Assembly (NCBI RefSeq): GCF_000214375.1
Contig: NC_015578.1
Location: 3,534,001-3,598,000, forward strand
Reading direction: 5' to 3'
From: Treponema primitia ZAS-2
Lineage (GTDB): Bacteria > Spirochaetota > Spirochaetia > Treponematales > Breznakiellaceae
Length of the DNA: 64,000 nt
Below the pieces are notes generated by a model. It was not told the DNA's origin. It saw only the letters and a list, made by a program, of their open reading frames with translations, and made no database searches. The position numbers and the translations under genes are program-made. Shown in pieces: positions 1-8,985 of the stretch; within the stretch, counting starts at the first letter, position 1, and every line of letters starts with the position of its first letter.

Positions 1-48
1 CCGGAACAGATTAAGGCAAAATTGCAAGAGGGCCTGCAAAAAACCTAG
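1..48 (+). CDS. C-terminal end of an unidentified protein (partial)
   Basis: Only the last 15 codons are inside the window, ending in TAG. The tail is rich in Lys and Gln and ends LQEGLQKT. It is too short to identify. It runs in the same direction as alaS, 138 bases upstream. Calling it coding rests only on the open frame to the window edge. Confidence 0.4.
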   Translation, partial: PEQIKAKLQEGLQKT

Positions 49-105
49 CAAAGAAAAGCCAGAGTAGCTTGTAAGCGGTCTCAGTGCCTAGGAAATTGCC
101 CCCCT

Positions 106-126
106 ATTGCCCCGGCAATATCTTTT
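106..126 (+). terminator. possible weak terminator upstream of alaS
   Basis: A perfect 6-bp inverted repeat (ATTGCC/GGCAAT, 2-base loop) is followed by ATCTTTT. It could end the upstream partial gene. The stem is short, so the call is tentative. No clear alaS promoter is visible in the rest of this gap. Confidence 0.3.
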
Positions 127-186
127 AATTATCCCGTATATGTTGTAAGATACCGATATTTCCATTACCAGCAAACGGAGCAGCTT

Positions 187-1977
187 ATGAACGCCCAGGA
201 ACTTAGGTCCAAATATGTAGAGTTTTTCAAGTCAAAGGCCCATGCCCAGATTCAGGGCAAATCCCTGCTTCCCGACAATGACCCCACGGTGCTTTTTACC
301 ACTGCGGGTATGCACCCCCTGGTGCCCTACCTCCTGGGGGAGCCCCACCCGGCGGGGAACCGTTTAGTGGATTACCAGAAGTGTATTCGCACCGGGGACA
401 TCGATTCCGTGGGGGACCCCAGCCACCTGACCTTTTTTGAGATGCTGGGAAACTGGTCACTGGGGGACTATTTCAAGGACGGGGCCATCAGGATGAGCTT
501 TGAATTCCTCACCTCAGCGGAATGGCTGGGCATACCCGTGGAAAAGCTGGGGGTTACGGTGTTTGAAGGGGACGATACAGTGCCCCGGGACGATGAATCC
601 GCCGCGATCTGGAAAGCCCTGGGGATTCCTGAAAGCCGCATCTCCTACCTGCCCCGGGCGGACAACTGGTGGGGCCCTGCAGGAACCACCGGCCCCTGCG
701 GCCCGGATTCGGAGATGTTCTACGACATCGGGAAGGAGCCCTGCGGCCCGAAATGCGGCCCGGGCTGTTCCTGCGGGAAGTGGCTGGAAATCTGGAACGA
801 CGTGTTCATGCAGTACAATAAGGCCGCCGACGGGAGCTATGAGCCCCTGGCCCGGAAGTGCGTGGATACCGGCATGGGCATTGAACGGACCGTCACCATC
901 CTAAACGGCAAAAAGTCGGTCTACGATACGGAGATCTTTGCCCCCATTATCGCTGCGGTTGAGAAGGTTTCAGGCTATACCTATGGCAGCGACCCTGAAA
1001 AAGACAAGTCGGTACGTATCATCTGCGACCATGTCCGGACCGCCACCTTCATCCTGGGGGACCCCAAGGCGGTGAGCCCCTCCAATGTGGGTGCTGGCTA
1101 TGTGCTGCGCCGTCTCATACGCCGGGCGGTGCGGCACGGGCACAAGCTGGGCATTGAGGATCGGCAGATTCTTTCCCCCATTGCCGCGGTGGTGGTGGAA
1201 AAGTTCAAGGGGCCCTACCCGGAGCTTGAGGAAAACTGGAAGTATATAAAGACGGAGCTCGATAGCGAGGAAGAGAAATTCCTGGAAACCCTCCAGAAGG
1301 GGGAGCATGAATTTGAAAAACTCCTCCCCAACCTCATCAAGGATCCCCGGAAGATCATGTCCGGCCGTATGGCCTTCAAACTCTACGATACCTACGGCTT
1401 CCCTATTGAGCTGACCGACGAGCTTGCCCAGGAGCAGGGCCTCAAGGTGAACCGGGAGGAATTTGACGAGGCCTTCAAGAAGCACCAGGAGCTTTCCCGG
1501 GCCGGGAGCGAGCAGATCTTCAAGGGAGGGCTGGTAGATCAGGGGGAAATTTCCACCAAATACCACACCGCCACCCACCTGCTCCACAAGGCTCTGCGCA
1601 TGATTTTAGGGGATCATGTGGCCCAGAAGGGGTCCAACATCACCGCCGAGCGTATGCGCTTCGACTTTTCCCACGGCTCCCCAATGAGCCCCGAGGAAGT
1701 ACAGAAGGTGCAGGACATTGTGAATGAGCAGATCCAGCGGGACCTGCAGGTTACCATGAAAGTTATGAACCTGGATGATGCCAAGGCTTTAGGCGCCATG
1801 GCACTTTTCGGGGAAAAGTACGAATCCCAGGTCAAGGTCTACAGCATCGGTGATTTTTCCACGGAAGTATGCGGGGGCCCCCATGTGGAGCATACCGGCA
1901 CCATGGGGAAATTCAGGATACAGAAGGAACAATCTTCCTCCGCCGGGGTGCGGCGCATCCGGGCGGTACTTGAATAG
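187..1977 (+). CDS. alaS: alanyl-tRNA synthetase, short form without C-terminal domain
   Basis: Charges tRNA-Ala with alanine in the cytosol. The class II catalytic core is at the N terminus: motif 1 near residues 35-49 (VLFTTAGMHPL), motif 2 near 68-91, and motif 3 near 300-316 (GYVLRRLIRRAVRHG). The editing domain carries HTATH near 460 and CGGPH near 562, its zinc ligands. At 596 residues it stops right after the editing domain and lacks the C-Ala/DHHA1 domain of the usual enzymes of about 870 residues. A cysteine cluster (CGPKCGPGCSC) lies near residues 185-195. ATG 187 has a GGAG about 6 bases upstream. The cognate tRNA-Ala in this window keeps G3-U70. Confidence 0.96.
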   Translation: MNAQELRSKYVEFFKSKAHAQIQGKSLLPDNDPTVLFTTAGMHPLVPYLLGEPHPAGNRLVDYQKCIRTGDIDSVGDPSHLTFFEMLGNWSLGDYFKDGAIRMSFEFLTSAEWLGIPVEKLGVTVFEGDDTVPRDDESAAIWKALGIPESRISYLPRADNWWGPAGTTGPCGPDSEMFYDIGKEPCGPKCGPGCSCGKWLEIWNDVFMQYNKAADGSYEPLARKCVDTGMGIERTVTILNGKKSVYDTEIFAPIIAAVEKVSGYTYGSDPEKDKSVRIICDHVRTATFILGDPKAVSPSNVGAGYVLRRLIRRAVRHGHKLGIEDRQILSPIAAVVVEKFKGPYPELEENWKYIKTELDSEEEKFLETLQKGEHEFEKLLPNLIKDPRKIMSGRMAFKLYDTYGFPIELTDELAQEQGLKVNREEFDEAFKKHQELSRAGSEQIFKGGLVDQGEISTKYHTATHLLHKALRMILGDHVAQKGSNITAERMRFDFSHGSPMSPEEVQKVQDIVNEQIQRDLQVTMKVMNLDDAKALGAMALFGEKYESQVKVYSIGDFSTEVCGGPHVEHTGTMGKFRIQKEQSSSAGVRRIRAVLE

Positions 1978-2040
1978 GAGCGTCCGAATTTCCGCCGGAA
2001 TAGAATAGCCGGGGGATTCAAAAAGGGGTATACTTAAAAG

Positions 2041-3399
2041 ATGGATATGAAAATTTGCAGAAAAATTGTTTTTTTCCTTGCCCTAATAGGTGGCATTGGA
2101 ATTACCCTTCAGTCCTGTAAAGGAAATTCGGAGCCCGTGCAGACTCCCCTCCCTGAGGGGACCCCATTATCGGCGGGGGGCGATGCCCAGAACGCTTCCG
2201 GTTTGACGCCGGATCAGCTGGATTTACAGACCGTGGCCAGGATAAACCTGACCAGGAACGAGTACGTTTTTGTCAAACAGCTCAGGCTGGAAGTGGAGCG
2301 GCGTTCCAAGCTGCAAGAAGTACCTCCTGGGGTGAGTAACCTGGAACTACGGCGCATGGTCCTGGACGCCATGATCAGCGAACGCCTGGTCCTCCAGGCA
2401 GCGGAACGGGAGGGGATCAGTTCACCTAATTCCGAGCTTGAACAGCGGATCCAGATGATCCGGGCCAGCGCCGGCCGGCCGGTAACGGACCAAGAATTTG
2501 CCGAGGGCATTGAAAAGCAGTATGGGTTGAATCTCTCCTCCTTCCAGACCTATCTCCACGAGGACCTCATCAGGCAAAAGTATATAGAACAGTATATAGT
2601 CCAGGAGGCGGAAAAGGCGAAATCCGGAAACTCCATTACCGACCGGGAAATAGAGGAACAGATCCAGCAATTCAAGGACGAGATGGCCTCCCAGGCGGGG
2701 CGGGTGCCCACAGACGAAGAATTTAATGACTTTATCAAACGCCAGGGCATGGACATCACGGCCCTGCGGGGGCAGATCCGCCGGCAGTTGACGGTCCAGA
2801 ACTACCTCATAGGCATAGCCGGGGGGGAACCCACGGAGGAGCAGATCCAGACCATGTACAACCGGAACAAAGCCCGATTTGTCCGGCCCGACACGATTTC
2901 CTTTGACTATATACGCGTCCCCTTCGGCACCGGTGCAGAGGCGCGAACCAGGTCCCGAGCCCGGGCTGATGAATTGGCCAAGAAAATCGGGAGCAGCTCC
3001 GCGGTGTTCAACGAGGAATCCGCCATTGCCGAAACCTCAAATAACTCCGGTTCAGCCCGGTACATTCAGCTTTCCACCGAGGACCCCCGGGTTCAACAGG
3101 TCTTTGGGCTGAATTTTATCGATAAGGCCCTGCCCCTGGAGGAAAACGCCGTTTCCGGGGTCATTGAAGGCCAGCAGGGATTCTTTATCATCAAGGTGAC
3201 CAGAAAATACCGGCAAGCCAACCTTGGCCTGGAGGATATCTACCGCTGGGGCAATGCCGCCACGGTCCGGGATATGATTAAGTCCCAGATGCTCCAGCAA
3301 ACCCTGACCGAAGGCGCCGCCGTGGTAACCAATACCTTAGCTGAAAACCTCCGCAAGGAGGGCGCCGTGGAGATTCATGAACAATTTCTCCTCTGGTAG
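2041..3399 (+). CDS. SurA-like peptidyl-prolyl isomerase lipoprotein
   Basis: Probable periplasmic folding factor anchored by lipid. The N terminus has a hydrophobic segment and a lipobox LQSC with the lipid-accepting Cys at residue 26. Residues of about 60-250 are helical and charged, as in SurA N-terminal domains. About residues 275-400 resemble a PPIC/parvulin region, ending with the segment around GQQGFFIIKVTRK. Two starts are possible (ATG 2041 or the in-frame ATG two codons later); both follow an A/G-rich stretch. It ends 3 bases before nusB, so the genes are probably co-transcribed. The family is inferred from layout; isomerase activity is not shown. Confidence 0.75.
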   Translation: MDMKICRKIVFFLALIGGIGITLQSCKGNSEPVQTPLPEGTPLSAGGDAQNASGLTPDQLDLQTVARINLTRNEYVFVKQLRLEVERRSKLQEVPPGVSNLELRRMVLDAMISERLVLQAAEREGISSPNSELEQRIQMIRASAGRPVTDQEFAEGIEKQYGLNLSSFQTYLHEDLIRQKYIEQYIVQEAEKAKSGNSITDREIEEQIQQFKDEMASQAGRVPTDEEFNDFIKRQGMDITALRGQIRRQLTVQNYLIGIAGGEPTEEQIQTMYNRNKARFVRPDTISFDYIRVPFGTGAEARTRSRARADELAKKIGSSSAVFNEESAIAETSNNSGSARYIQLSTEDPRVQQVFGLNFIDKALPLEENAVSGVIEGQQGFFIIKVTRKYRQANLGLEDIYRWGNAATVRDMIKSQMLQQTLTEGAAVVTNTLAENLRKEGAVEIHEQFLLW

Positions 3400-3402
3400 C
3401 GT

Positions 3403-3909
3403 ATGGCATCACGCAGAAAAGGACGGATCCTGGCGTTTCAGGCACTTTACTCCTGGGAAGCCGCTGAAGGGGTTGTAGGAAAGTCCCCCGCAGCCGGTTC
3501 CGGCCCCTTCATCCCTGAAGGGTTGCTAAATTTTTCCTGGCTGGAAACGGAAAAGCTGGCTACCCTGGATGGGGGTACCGCCGAATTTTCACGGCTCCTC
3601 ATTCAGGGAACCATAGAAAATATCGCCGCAGTGGACGCCATGATCCGCTCCCACCTTAAAAACTGGGACTTTTCCCGGTTAAACCGGGTGGACCTGGCTA
3701 TACTCAGGATGAGTTCCTATACCCTCATGTTTCAGGGAGATGTTTCCCCCTCGATTGTCATTGATGAAGCCATCGGCATATCAAAGGAATTCGGCACCGA
3801 CGATTCTTACCGTTTTATAAACGGTGTCCTGGATAGCATACGCCGAACCCTACAGGAGTCGGAGAATCAGAAACAGCAAACTTTGCAGGACAGGCAAATT
3901 CCTAAATGA
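3403..3909 (+). CDS. nusB: transcription antitermination factor NusB
   Basis: NusB binds NusE/S10 and boxA RNA in antitermination complexes, chiefly on rRNA operons. The 168-residue protein starts with the family signature RKGRILAFQALYSWE and has the C-terminal helices NWDFSRLNRVDLAILRM and SIVIDEAIGISKEFG. Residues of about 25-50 hold a small insertion compared with minimal NusB. The start lies 3 bases after the preceding lipoprotein gene. The last 4 bases overlap the next gene (ATGA), which implies translational coupling. Confidence 0.93.
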   Translation: MASRRKGRILAFQALYSWEAAEGVVGKSPAAGSGPFIPEGLLNFSWLETEKLATLDGGTAEFSRLLIQGTIENIAAVDAMIRSHLKNWDFSRLNRVDLAILRMSSYTLMFQGDVSPSIVIDEAIGISKEFGTDDSYRFINGVLDSIRRTLQESENQKQQTLQDRQIPK

Positions 3910-5639
3910 AGCGGGCCATTGTTATTCCCCCACCGGGGAAACATCTGCCGGATTCTCAGCGTTTCAGACTTCAGCTACTTTGCTTTCTGGGCTTGGCCCT
4001 TGCCCTGGTGGTTCTGGGAACCATACTGTTCCTGACCTTTTATGTTCACCGTCCTGATGCCGCCGGAGGAAGTTTTTCCGGGGAACTGAAAAAAATCGAC
4101 GCCCAGCTCAGTGTTTTCTACGTTGGGGAAACCGCGAATCCCGATCCGGCCCGGTTTAATGCCCTTCTGGATCGGCTGGAAAAGAAGGCTATCGGCGTTG
4201 AATCCCGGCTTTCCATCCTGAAACGCCGTAGAATCCTGGTTCGCTTAAGCGCCGGAGAAAACCGTGACCATTTCCGCGCCGCCTACCGGGAAGCCGCCGC
4301 CCGGGCCGCCGAAGCCTTCCCCTTTTCGGAACCCCTGGCAGCCATAGCCGCGGAGTCCCTGATTTCGGATTTGCCTGATGGGCTTTCTGAAAATAGGCGA
4401 AACAAGCTGGAGCAGTATGCCGGTCTTTTATCGGAAAGCCGTTTCATCACCCTGGCCCTGGACATCCAGGTGCTCCTGGGCGCCCTCTCGGATCCCGAAA
4501 CCGCCCTGTCCCGGGGCGCCGAACTCCTCGCCGCCGGGGCAGCCTCAACCACAGATACTGAACGGGAAAGCTTCCTCATCAACGGCACCCTGTACCGGCT
4601 CCTCCGGGGCGACAAGGAGGGGGCCCTTTCCCAGGTCGTCTCCTTGCTCCAATCCCCAGACGCCGGGGACCAGTCCCTCCGTTTTGGGGCGGAATTTTTC
4701 TACGATATGGACAACCCCATGCGGGCGGCGGAACTCTTTTCCCGGTTTTCAGACACCTCTTCCATGGGCCGCCTGGCTGATTCCCTCTGGCTCGCAGGTT
4801 TCAAGGATGGCGCCGCAGAAATCTGGGCTGCCCTGGTTTCCCCCCCGGTTTTAGTTACCGGGGAAGCTGCCGGATCTCAAGCCCCCGGTGTGGAAACGTC
4901 TCTAAAAATTCGCAGCCTCTACAACCTGGCAAGGGTGAGTAAGGATGAACAGAAACAGGCCGCCTATTTCCACGGATTGTTTTCCGAAGCCCCGGGGCAT
5001 ATTTACGGGGTTATCGGGTACAGCCGCCTCTTTGACGCTTATCGAGCGGAAAACCTGCTCACCGAACTGGATGCCCAGAAAGAACCCCTGCTGGATTTGG
5101 AACTGCTGCGCCGCAGACTGGATAGCTGGGAGATCCGGCGGGTAACGGCGGAAACCTGGCTGCTCCTGGGCCGCCATCCCGATGAAGAAGGTCTCTACCA
5201 ATGGGGAGCCTGGTATTTTGACCGGCAGCGCCAGTACTCGGAAACCGCCCTGCTCCTGCGCCAAGCCCGGCTGAACGGCATGGACGGCCCCTGGCTTGCC
5301 CTGCACGACACCCTTCGCCTTATCCGGGAAGGCCGGCTTGACGAAGCGGCGGAGCTCTTGCAGGAACAGCAGCAAGGCGGCGGCATCTGGCAGATCCCCG
5401 CCAATTTGGGGATCATCATGGAAAGCCGCCGCTCGGTTGCCCCAGCCCTGGACTACTATGAAACCGCCGCTTCCATGGTCAAGGACCCCCGGGACGCCGC
5501 CCGGGTTCAGCTTAAAATCGCCCATTGCCTCCATGTGATGGGCAGGGATCAGGAAAGCCGCCGGGTTCTGGAATATGTTCAGGACCTGGACCCGGACAAC
5601 CTAAGCGCCCGGCTGGAACTCCGCCGGCTCAGCCTGTAG
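3906..5639 (+). CDS. membrane-anchored TPR-repeat protein
   Basis: Unrecognised function. One transmembrane helix lies near residues 22-48, followed by a long outside domain of about 520 residues made of alpha-helical pairs of TPR/Sel1 type. The clearest repeats are near the C terminus (MVKDPRDAARVQLKIAHCLH, then GRDQESRRVLEYVQDLDPDN). Such proteins usually scaffold envelope complexes. It overlaps nusB by 4 bases and is probably the last gene of the run that starts at alaS or the SurA-like gene. It faces a convergent gene 47 bases downstream. Confidence 0.7.
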   Translation: MKRAIVIPPPGKHLPDSQRFRLQLLCFLGLALALVVLGTILFLTFYVHRPDAAGGSFSGELKKIDAQLSVFYVGETANPDPARFNALLDRLEKKAIGVESRLSILKRRRILVRLSAGENRDHFRAAYREAAARAAEAFPFSEPLAAIAAESLISDLPDGLSENRRNKLEQYAGLLSESRFITLALDIQVLLGALSDPETALSRGAELLAAGAASTTDTERESFLINGTLYRLLRGDKEGALSQVVSLLQSPDAGDQSLRFGAEFFYDMDNPMRAAELFSRFSDTSSMGRLADSLWLAGFKDGAAEIWAALVSPPVLVTGEAAGSQAPGVETSLKIRSLYNLARVSKDEQKQAAYFHGLFSEAPGHIYGVIGYSRLFDAYRAENLLTELDAQKEPLLDLELLRRRLDSWEIRRVTAETWLLLGRHPDEEGLYQWGAWYFDRQRQYSETALLLRQARLNGMDGPWLALHDTLRLIREGRLDEAAELLQEQQQGGGIWQIPANLGIIMESRRSVAPALDYYETAASMVKDPRDAARVQLKIAHCLHVMGRDQESRRVLEYVQDLDPDNLSARLELRRLSL

Positions 5640-5686
5640 GACTGGTGCTGAATGTGCGTAGTGTCCTCGTCAGAGGAACGCTCCCA

Positions 5687-6295
5687 TCACCAAGCCCTAA
5701 CCCTGGTTTCCTCAGGCCCAATGACCGTAACCGTATCGCCGGATTGTTCAATTACATAGAGCCCCTGTTTAAGCGCGTAATCTCGTACATTATCAAGAAA
5801 TATGGCCCCCGCAATACCGCCGTAGAGTTTCCGCTTATCCCCATGCAGGTCCGCCCATTGGCGTAATTTTTCCATCCGCTCCACATGGTCGAAAATATCG
5901 TTATTATTAGGCTGGGTCTTAATTTCCACCGCCATCGCACAGTCCCCGTTTTCCAGGAGGACATCAACTTCGGTAAAAATTTGATGGGTACGTCCCTGAA
6001 TAAACAAATTGGTCGAAGATTTTTCAAAGGTATAGCCGAATTGGTGAAATTTTGCGTGCAGGTTGGAGATGAACATGTGTTCAACCACACTGCCGAATTT
6101 CCGCCCCAGATCGCCGACAATTTTTTGGGTCGCCTTCTGGGATTCCTTAATCTCCCGGGCCATTGCCTCTCTGGTTTCCTGAAATTTCCGGTCTGATTCC
6201 TCTCGGGCCTCCTGAAATTTCTGGTCCGATTCCTGAAACATAGCCCAGACCTTTTCAAAGCTTAATTCCGGATCATGTTGATATTGTGATTCCAT
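5687..6295 (-). CDS. coiled-coil protein with PD-(D/E)XK nuclease-like domain (DUF3782-type)
   Basis: A 202-residue protein. Residues of about 15-60 form a highly charged helix with repeated ESDRKFQE-type units, likely a coiled coil. The C-terminal half has the hallmarks of a restriction-endonuclease-like fold: E72 in VVEHMF, D111 in EVDVLL, and E124-x-K126 in AVEIKTQ. The start is set at 6295 because GGAG lies just upstream; an open frame continues to 6376 but has no ribosome site. This family is common and often multicopy in gut treponemes and other anaerobes; its substrate is unknown. It converges on the TPR gene. Confidence 0.7.
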   Translation of the reverse strand: MESQYQHDPELSFEKVWAMFQESDQKFQEAREESDRKFQETREAMAREIKESQKATQKIVGDLGRKFGSVVEHMFISNLHAKFHQFGYTFEKSSTNLFIQGRTHQIFTEVDVLLENGDCAMAVEIKTQPNNNDIFDHVERMEKLRQWADLHGDKRKLYGGIAGAIFLDNVRDYALKQGLYVIEQSGDTVTVIGPEETRVRAW

Positions 6296-6407
6296 CTCCG
6301 CGCTCCTGACAAAAGTATACCACACTGGGGGCCCACGGGCCAACGGCCGGACTTTCCCCTGCACCCTGTATGGCAATAGGCTGAAAAATGCATTAGTTCA
6401 CTGCCTG

Positions 6408-6428
6408 AAACGGTGACAGTCACCGTTT
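6408..6428. repeat. perfect 21-bp palindrome upstream of eno
   Basis: AAACGGTGAC, one central base, then GTCACCGTTT: a 10-bp perfect inverted repeat. It sits 33 bases upstream of the eno -35 box and about 110 bases beyond the start of the divergent gene. It could be an operator or a dispersed palindromic repeat. No U-run follows, so it is not a standard terminator. Confidence 0.6.
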
Positions 6429-6460
6429 AGGGGCGTGCTTAAATTCCGAATCCCCGCCTA

Positions 6461-6489
6461 TTGACCTTGAGCCCATAAAGCCGGACAAT
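6461..6489 (+). promoter_or_regulatory. eno promoter
   Basis: TTGACC, 17-base spacer, GACAAT. The predicted start lies about 30 bases upstream of the eno ATG, which has a strong AAGGAG site. Confidence 0.55.
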
Positions 6490-6527
6490 ACCTATAGAAG
6501 ACCAATTTATTAAGGAGAAAAATCTAT

Positions 6528-7829
6528 ATGAGCATTATTGAATATGTACAGGCCCGTGAAATCCTCGATTCCCGGGGAAACCCCACGGTAGAAGTGGATG
6601 TCATCCTGGAAGACGGCTCCCTTGGCCGGGCAGCGGTTCCATCCGGGGCTTCCACCGGGGATTACGAGGCGGTGGAACTGCGGGACGGTGAAAAAGACCG
6701 GTACCTGGGCAAAGGTGTCCAGCAGGCGGTGGCCAATGTAAATGATATCATCGCCCCGGAAATCCAGGGCTACGATGCCCTGGAACAGGTTGATATTGAC
6801 CGGACCATGATCGAGCTGGACGGCACGGAAAATAAGAGCAAACTCGGGGCCAACGCCATTCTGGGGGTTTCCATGGCAACTGCCCGGGCCGCTGCGGAAC
6901 ACCTTGGGGTTCCCCTCTTTAAGTACCTGGGAACCTTCCACTCCAACCTGCTACCGGTCCCCATGGCCAACATCATCAACGGTGGCAAGCACTCGGACAA
7001 CAAGATTGACTTCCAGGAGTTCATGGTCATGCCCATAGGCGCCGAATCGGTCAGGGAAGCGATCCGCTGGACCGCCGAAGTGTTCCACAACCTGAAAAAA
7101 CTCCTCAGCGATGCAGGAAAAAACACCGCCGTAGGGGATGAAGGCGGCTTTGCCCCGGACATCGGTAATGAGGAAGCCCTGCAATTCATTGTCAAAGCTA
7201 TTGAGAAAGCCGGGTACAAGGCTGACGGCCAGCAATTCGGCATTGCCATGGACTGCGCCAGCTCGGAACTTTTCGGCGAAGGTGACAAAAAGGGCTACAA
7301 GTTCTGGAAATCCAACCCGAGCAAACTCTTTTCCGCCGACGAGATGATAGAAATCTTCACCGGCTGGGTAAACAAGTACCCCATTATCTCCATTGAAGAT
7401 CCCCTGGACCAGGATGACTGGGACGGCTATGTAAAACTCACCAAATCCCTGGGTTCCAAAATACAGATCGTCGGTGACGACTTCTTTGTTACCAATACCA
7501 AGCGGCTTGAGAAAGGCATCGGCCTTGGGGCTTGTAACTCCATTCTGATCAAGGTCAACCAGATCGGTACGGTTACTGAAACCTACGAAGCGGTTGAAAT
7601 GGCCAAACGGGCGGGCTATACCGCCATCATCTCCCACCGCTCCGGTGAAACCGAAGACACCTTCATCGCCGACCTGGTGGTAGGCCTGGAAACCGGGCAG
7701 ATCAAAACCGGTTCCATGAGCCGCACCGACCGGGTGGCCAAGTACAACCAGCTTATCCGCATCGAGGAACAGCTTGAGGGCATTTCCGAATATGCCGGGA
7801 AGAAGGCGTTCTACAACCTTAAGAAGTAG
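6528..7829 (+). CDS. eno: enolase
   Basis: Interconverts 2-phosphoglycerate and phosphoenolpyruvate in glycolysis. The 433-residue length is normal. Visible signatures are the N-terminal substrate loop [15 protein letters not shown], the metal-binding acid segments [13 protein letters not shown] and [11 protein letters not shown], the catalytic lysine in [10 protein letters not shown], and the signature [10 protein letters not shown] strong AAGGAG lies upstream of ATG 6528. It has its own promoter and terminator, so it appears monocistronic. Confidence 0.98.
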   Translation: MSIIEYVQAREILDSRGNPTVEVDVILEDGSLGRAAVPSGASTGDYEAVELRDGEKDRYLGKGVQQAVANVNDIIAPEIQGYDALEQVDIDRTMIELDGTENKSKLGANAILGVSMATARAAAEHLGVPLFKYLGTFHSNLLPVPMANIINGGKHSDNKIDFQEFMVMPIGAESVREAIRWTAEVFHNLKKLLSDAGKNTAVGDEGGFAPDIGNEEALQFIVKAIEKAGYKADGQQFGIAMDCASSELFGEGDKKGYKFWKSNPSKLFSADEMIEIFTGWVNKYPIISIEDPLDQDDWDGYVKLTKSLGSKIQIVGDDFFVTNTKRLEKGIGLGACNSILIKVNQIGTVTETYEAVEMAKRAGYTAIISHRSGETEDTFIADLVVGLETGQIKTGSMSRTDRVAKYNQLIRIEEQLEGISEYAGKKAFYNLKK

Positions 7830-7852
7830 TATCCCATACCGGGATTAAAAGG

Positions 7853-7879
7853 GCCGCTCCGGATGGGGCGGCTTTTTTT
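7853..7879 (+). terminator. eno intrinsic terminator
   Basis: GCCGCTCC, 4-base loop, GGGGCGGC (one G-U pair), then seven T, starting 23 bases after the eno stop codon. Confidence 0.9.
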
Positions 7880-7910
7880 GTCGGCCCCCGAGGGGACGGC
7901 CGCAGCCCTT

Positions 7911-8099
7911 TTATAAAAGCGAATGAACTTCCCCGGCGCTTTTACAGGAAAGTGCCTTTTGGGCAAGTTTTTTACAAGTAGCTGAATCAAGCTTTCTTAT
8001 TGCCCCTTTAATCAACCCTATCTTTGGAGAGGCAAGGCTCAGTTTGCCGATGCCCAGGCCTATGAGCAGGGGTAGATAGAGCATAAAACCCCTTGACAA
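7911..8099 (-). pseudogene. C-terminal remnant of a PEP-protein phosphotransferase (PtsI) gene
   Basis: The 62-codon frame encodes PLLIGLGIGKLSLASP followed by GLIKGAIRKLD and LAQKALSCKSAGEVHSLL. This matches the last ~55 residues of enzyme I of the phosphotransferase system, where the LLGLGxxxLSxxPxxIxxIKxxIR pattern is typical. The remaining ~500 residues, including the catalytic His and PEP site, are absent. The frame begins at a TTG with no ribosome site, within the promoter of the neighbouring toxin gene. It is best read as a decayed fragment. Identification is by eye only. Confidence 0.6.
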
Positions 8100-8121
8100 T
8101 TTGTATTTTATAAGCTACGAT
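8093..8121 (+). promoter_or_regulatory. promoter of toxin-antitoxin operon, apparently leaderless
   Basis: TTGACA, 17-base spacer, TACGAT. The start ATG at 8127 is only 5 bases beyond the -10 box, so transcription should begin at or next to the ATG. No Shine-Dalgarno can fit. Confidence 0.6.
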
Positions 8122-8126
8122 TCAAT

Positions 8127-8432
8127 ATGAACAAGGTTCGGCACACACGGACTTATAGACTATGGTTTTCCAATTTGGGTGACTTAAAAGCTCGAAGTCG
8201 TATTGATATGCGGATTAAACAACTTGCTTTGGGTAATCCAGGAGATGTTAAACCAGTTGGCGAAGGGATTTCTGAAATACGTATCGACTATGGGCCTGGG
8301 TATCGGATTTATTACAAAGATATAGGGAATGAAATTGTGGTATTGCTCTGTGGAGGTAATAAATCCACCCAAACAGAGGATATTATAAATGCAAAGAAAA
8401 TTGTAAAGGAATTGGAAGATGGAAGTAACTGA
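8127..8432 (+). CDS. RelE/HigB-type toxin (phage-derived Gp49-like addiction module killer)
   Basis: A 101-residue basic protein. The central segment GISEIRIDYGPGYRIYYKDIG and the following VVLLCGGNKSTQTEDI are the hallmark of the addiction module killer family (TIGR02683-like), RelE-fold ribosome-dependent or free mRNases. The order toxin then antitoxin is normal for this family. It overlaps the antitoxin gene by 14 bases. The promoter places the mRNA 5' end at the start codon. The toxin is presumably held inactive by the downstream partner, which usually also represses the promoter. Confidence 0.85.
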   Translation: MNKVRHTRTYRLWFSNLGDLKARSRIDMRIKQLALGNPGDVKPVGEGISEIRIDYGPGYRIYYKDIGNEIVVLLCGGNKSTQTEDIINAKKIVKELEDGSN

Positions 8433-8706
8433 TTGGGACATGGCGGATCATATCAACTCCAAAGAGGAAGTAATCGCTTATCTTGAGGCAGCCCTTGAGG
8501 AAAACGATATGGAGCTTCTTTTATCGACCCTTGGCGATATTGCACGGTCTAAGGGTATGACGCAGATCGCCAATGATCTAAACCTTTCCAGAGAAAGCTT
8601 ATATCGTTCCCTATCCCCTGACGGGAATCCATCATTCAGTACGGTCATGAAAGTTTTGAACACTTTGGGTTTCCATCTTTCCTTGAAACAAAAAGCAACA
8701 GCCTAA
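8419..8706 (+). CDS. antitoxin of the addiction module (HTH, TIGR02684-like)
   Basis: A 95-residue protein of the antidote family that pairs with Gp49-like killers. The N-terminal part MEVTDWDMADHINSKEEVIA is typical. Residues of about 43-80 form a Cro/C1-type helix-turn-helix (KGMTQIANDLNLSRESLYRSLS). It should bind and neutralise the toxin and repress the operon. ATG 8419 lies inside the toxin gene and has GGAATTGGAAG upstream, so translation is coupled. Confidence 0.87.
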   Translation: MEVTDWDMADHINSKEEVIAYLEAALEENDMELLLSTLGDIARSKGMTQIANDLNLSRESLYRSLSPDGNPSFSTVMKVLNTLGFHLSLKQKATA

Positions 8707-8815
8707 CAAAAACCAGCTTTCATGCACAATTATGCCGGTCCGTATACACGTTTCTTTCCGGTACATTCAATAGCCGTTAGAATATTGAGTAAGGTGGTAT
8801 TATAAAGAAAAGTTC

Positions 8816-8985
8816 TGGAGGTGAGGGGAATTGCCTTCGGCCGGTGATCCGTAGCATCCCCCAACGGCCCTACGCATTCGCTTGGGCCTTATGAGGGGCC
8901 GGTCAGGGGTTCAATTCCCCTACGGAGTGAGGTTTTTAAGAACTTTTTCAGGTAATAATGATTGTTTTAAGTTAAAAAAAAGTTC
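8816..8985. repeat. tRNA-Ala tail module 1 (170 bp)
   Basis: Begins with an 18-base direct copy of the 3' end of the downstream tRNA-Ala gene (8816-8833, tRNA positions 9144-9161). A structured middle follows, with stem GGCCC/GGGCC around TACGCATTCGCTT. Next comes a 21-base inverted copy of the tRNA T-arm at 8901-8921, then an AT-rich tail shared almost exactly with module 2. No open reading frame of note is present. Confidence 0.8.

Noticed and set aside
970-1587. 205-codon minus-strand frame
   Set aside because: Antisense shadow of alaS without a ribosome site or family similarity.
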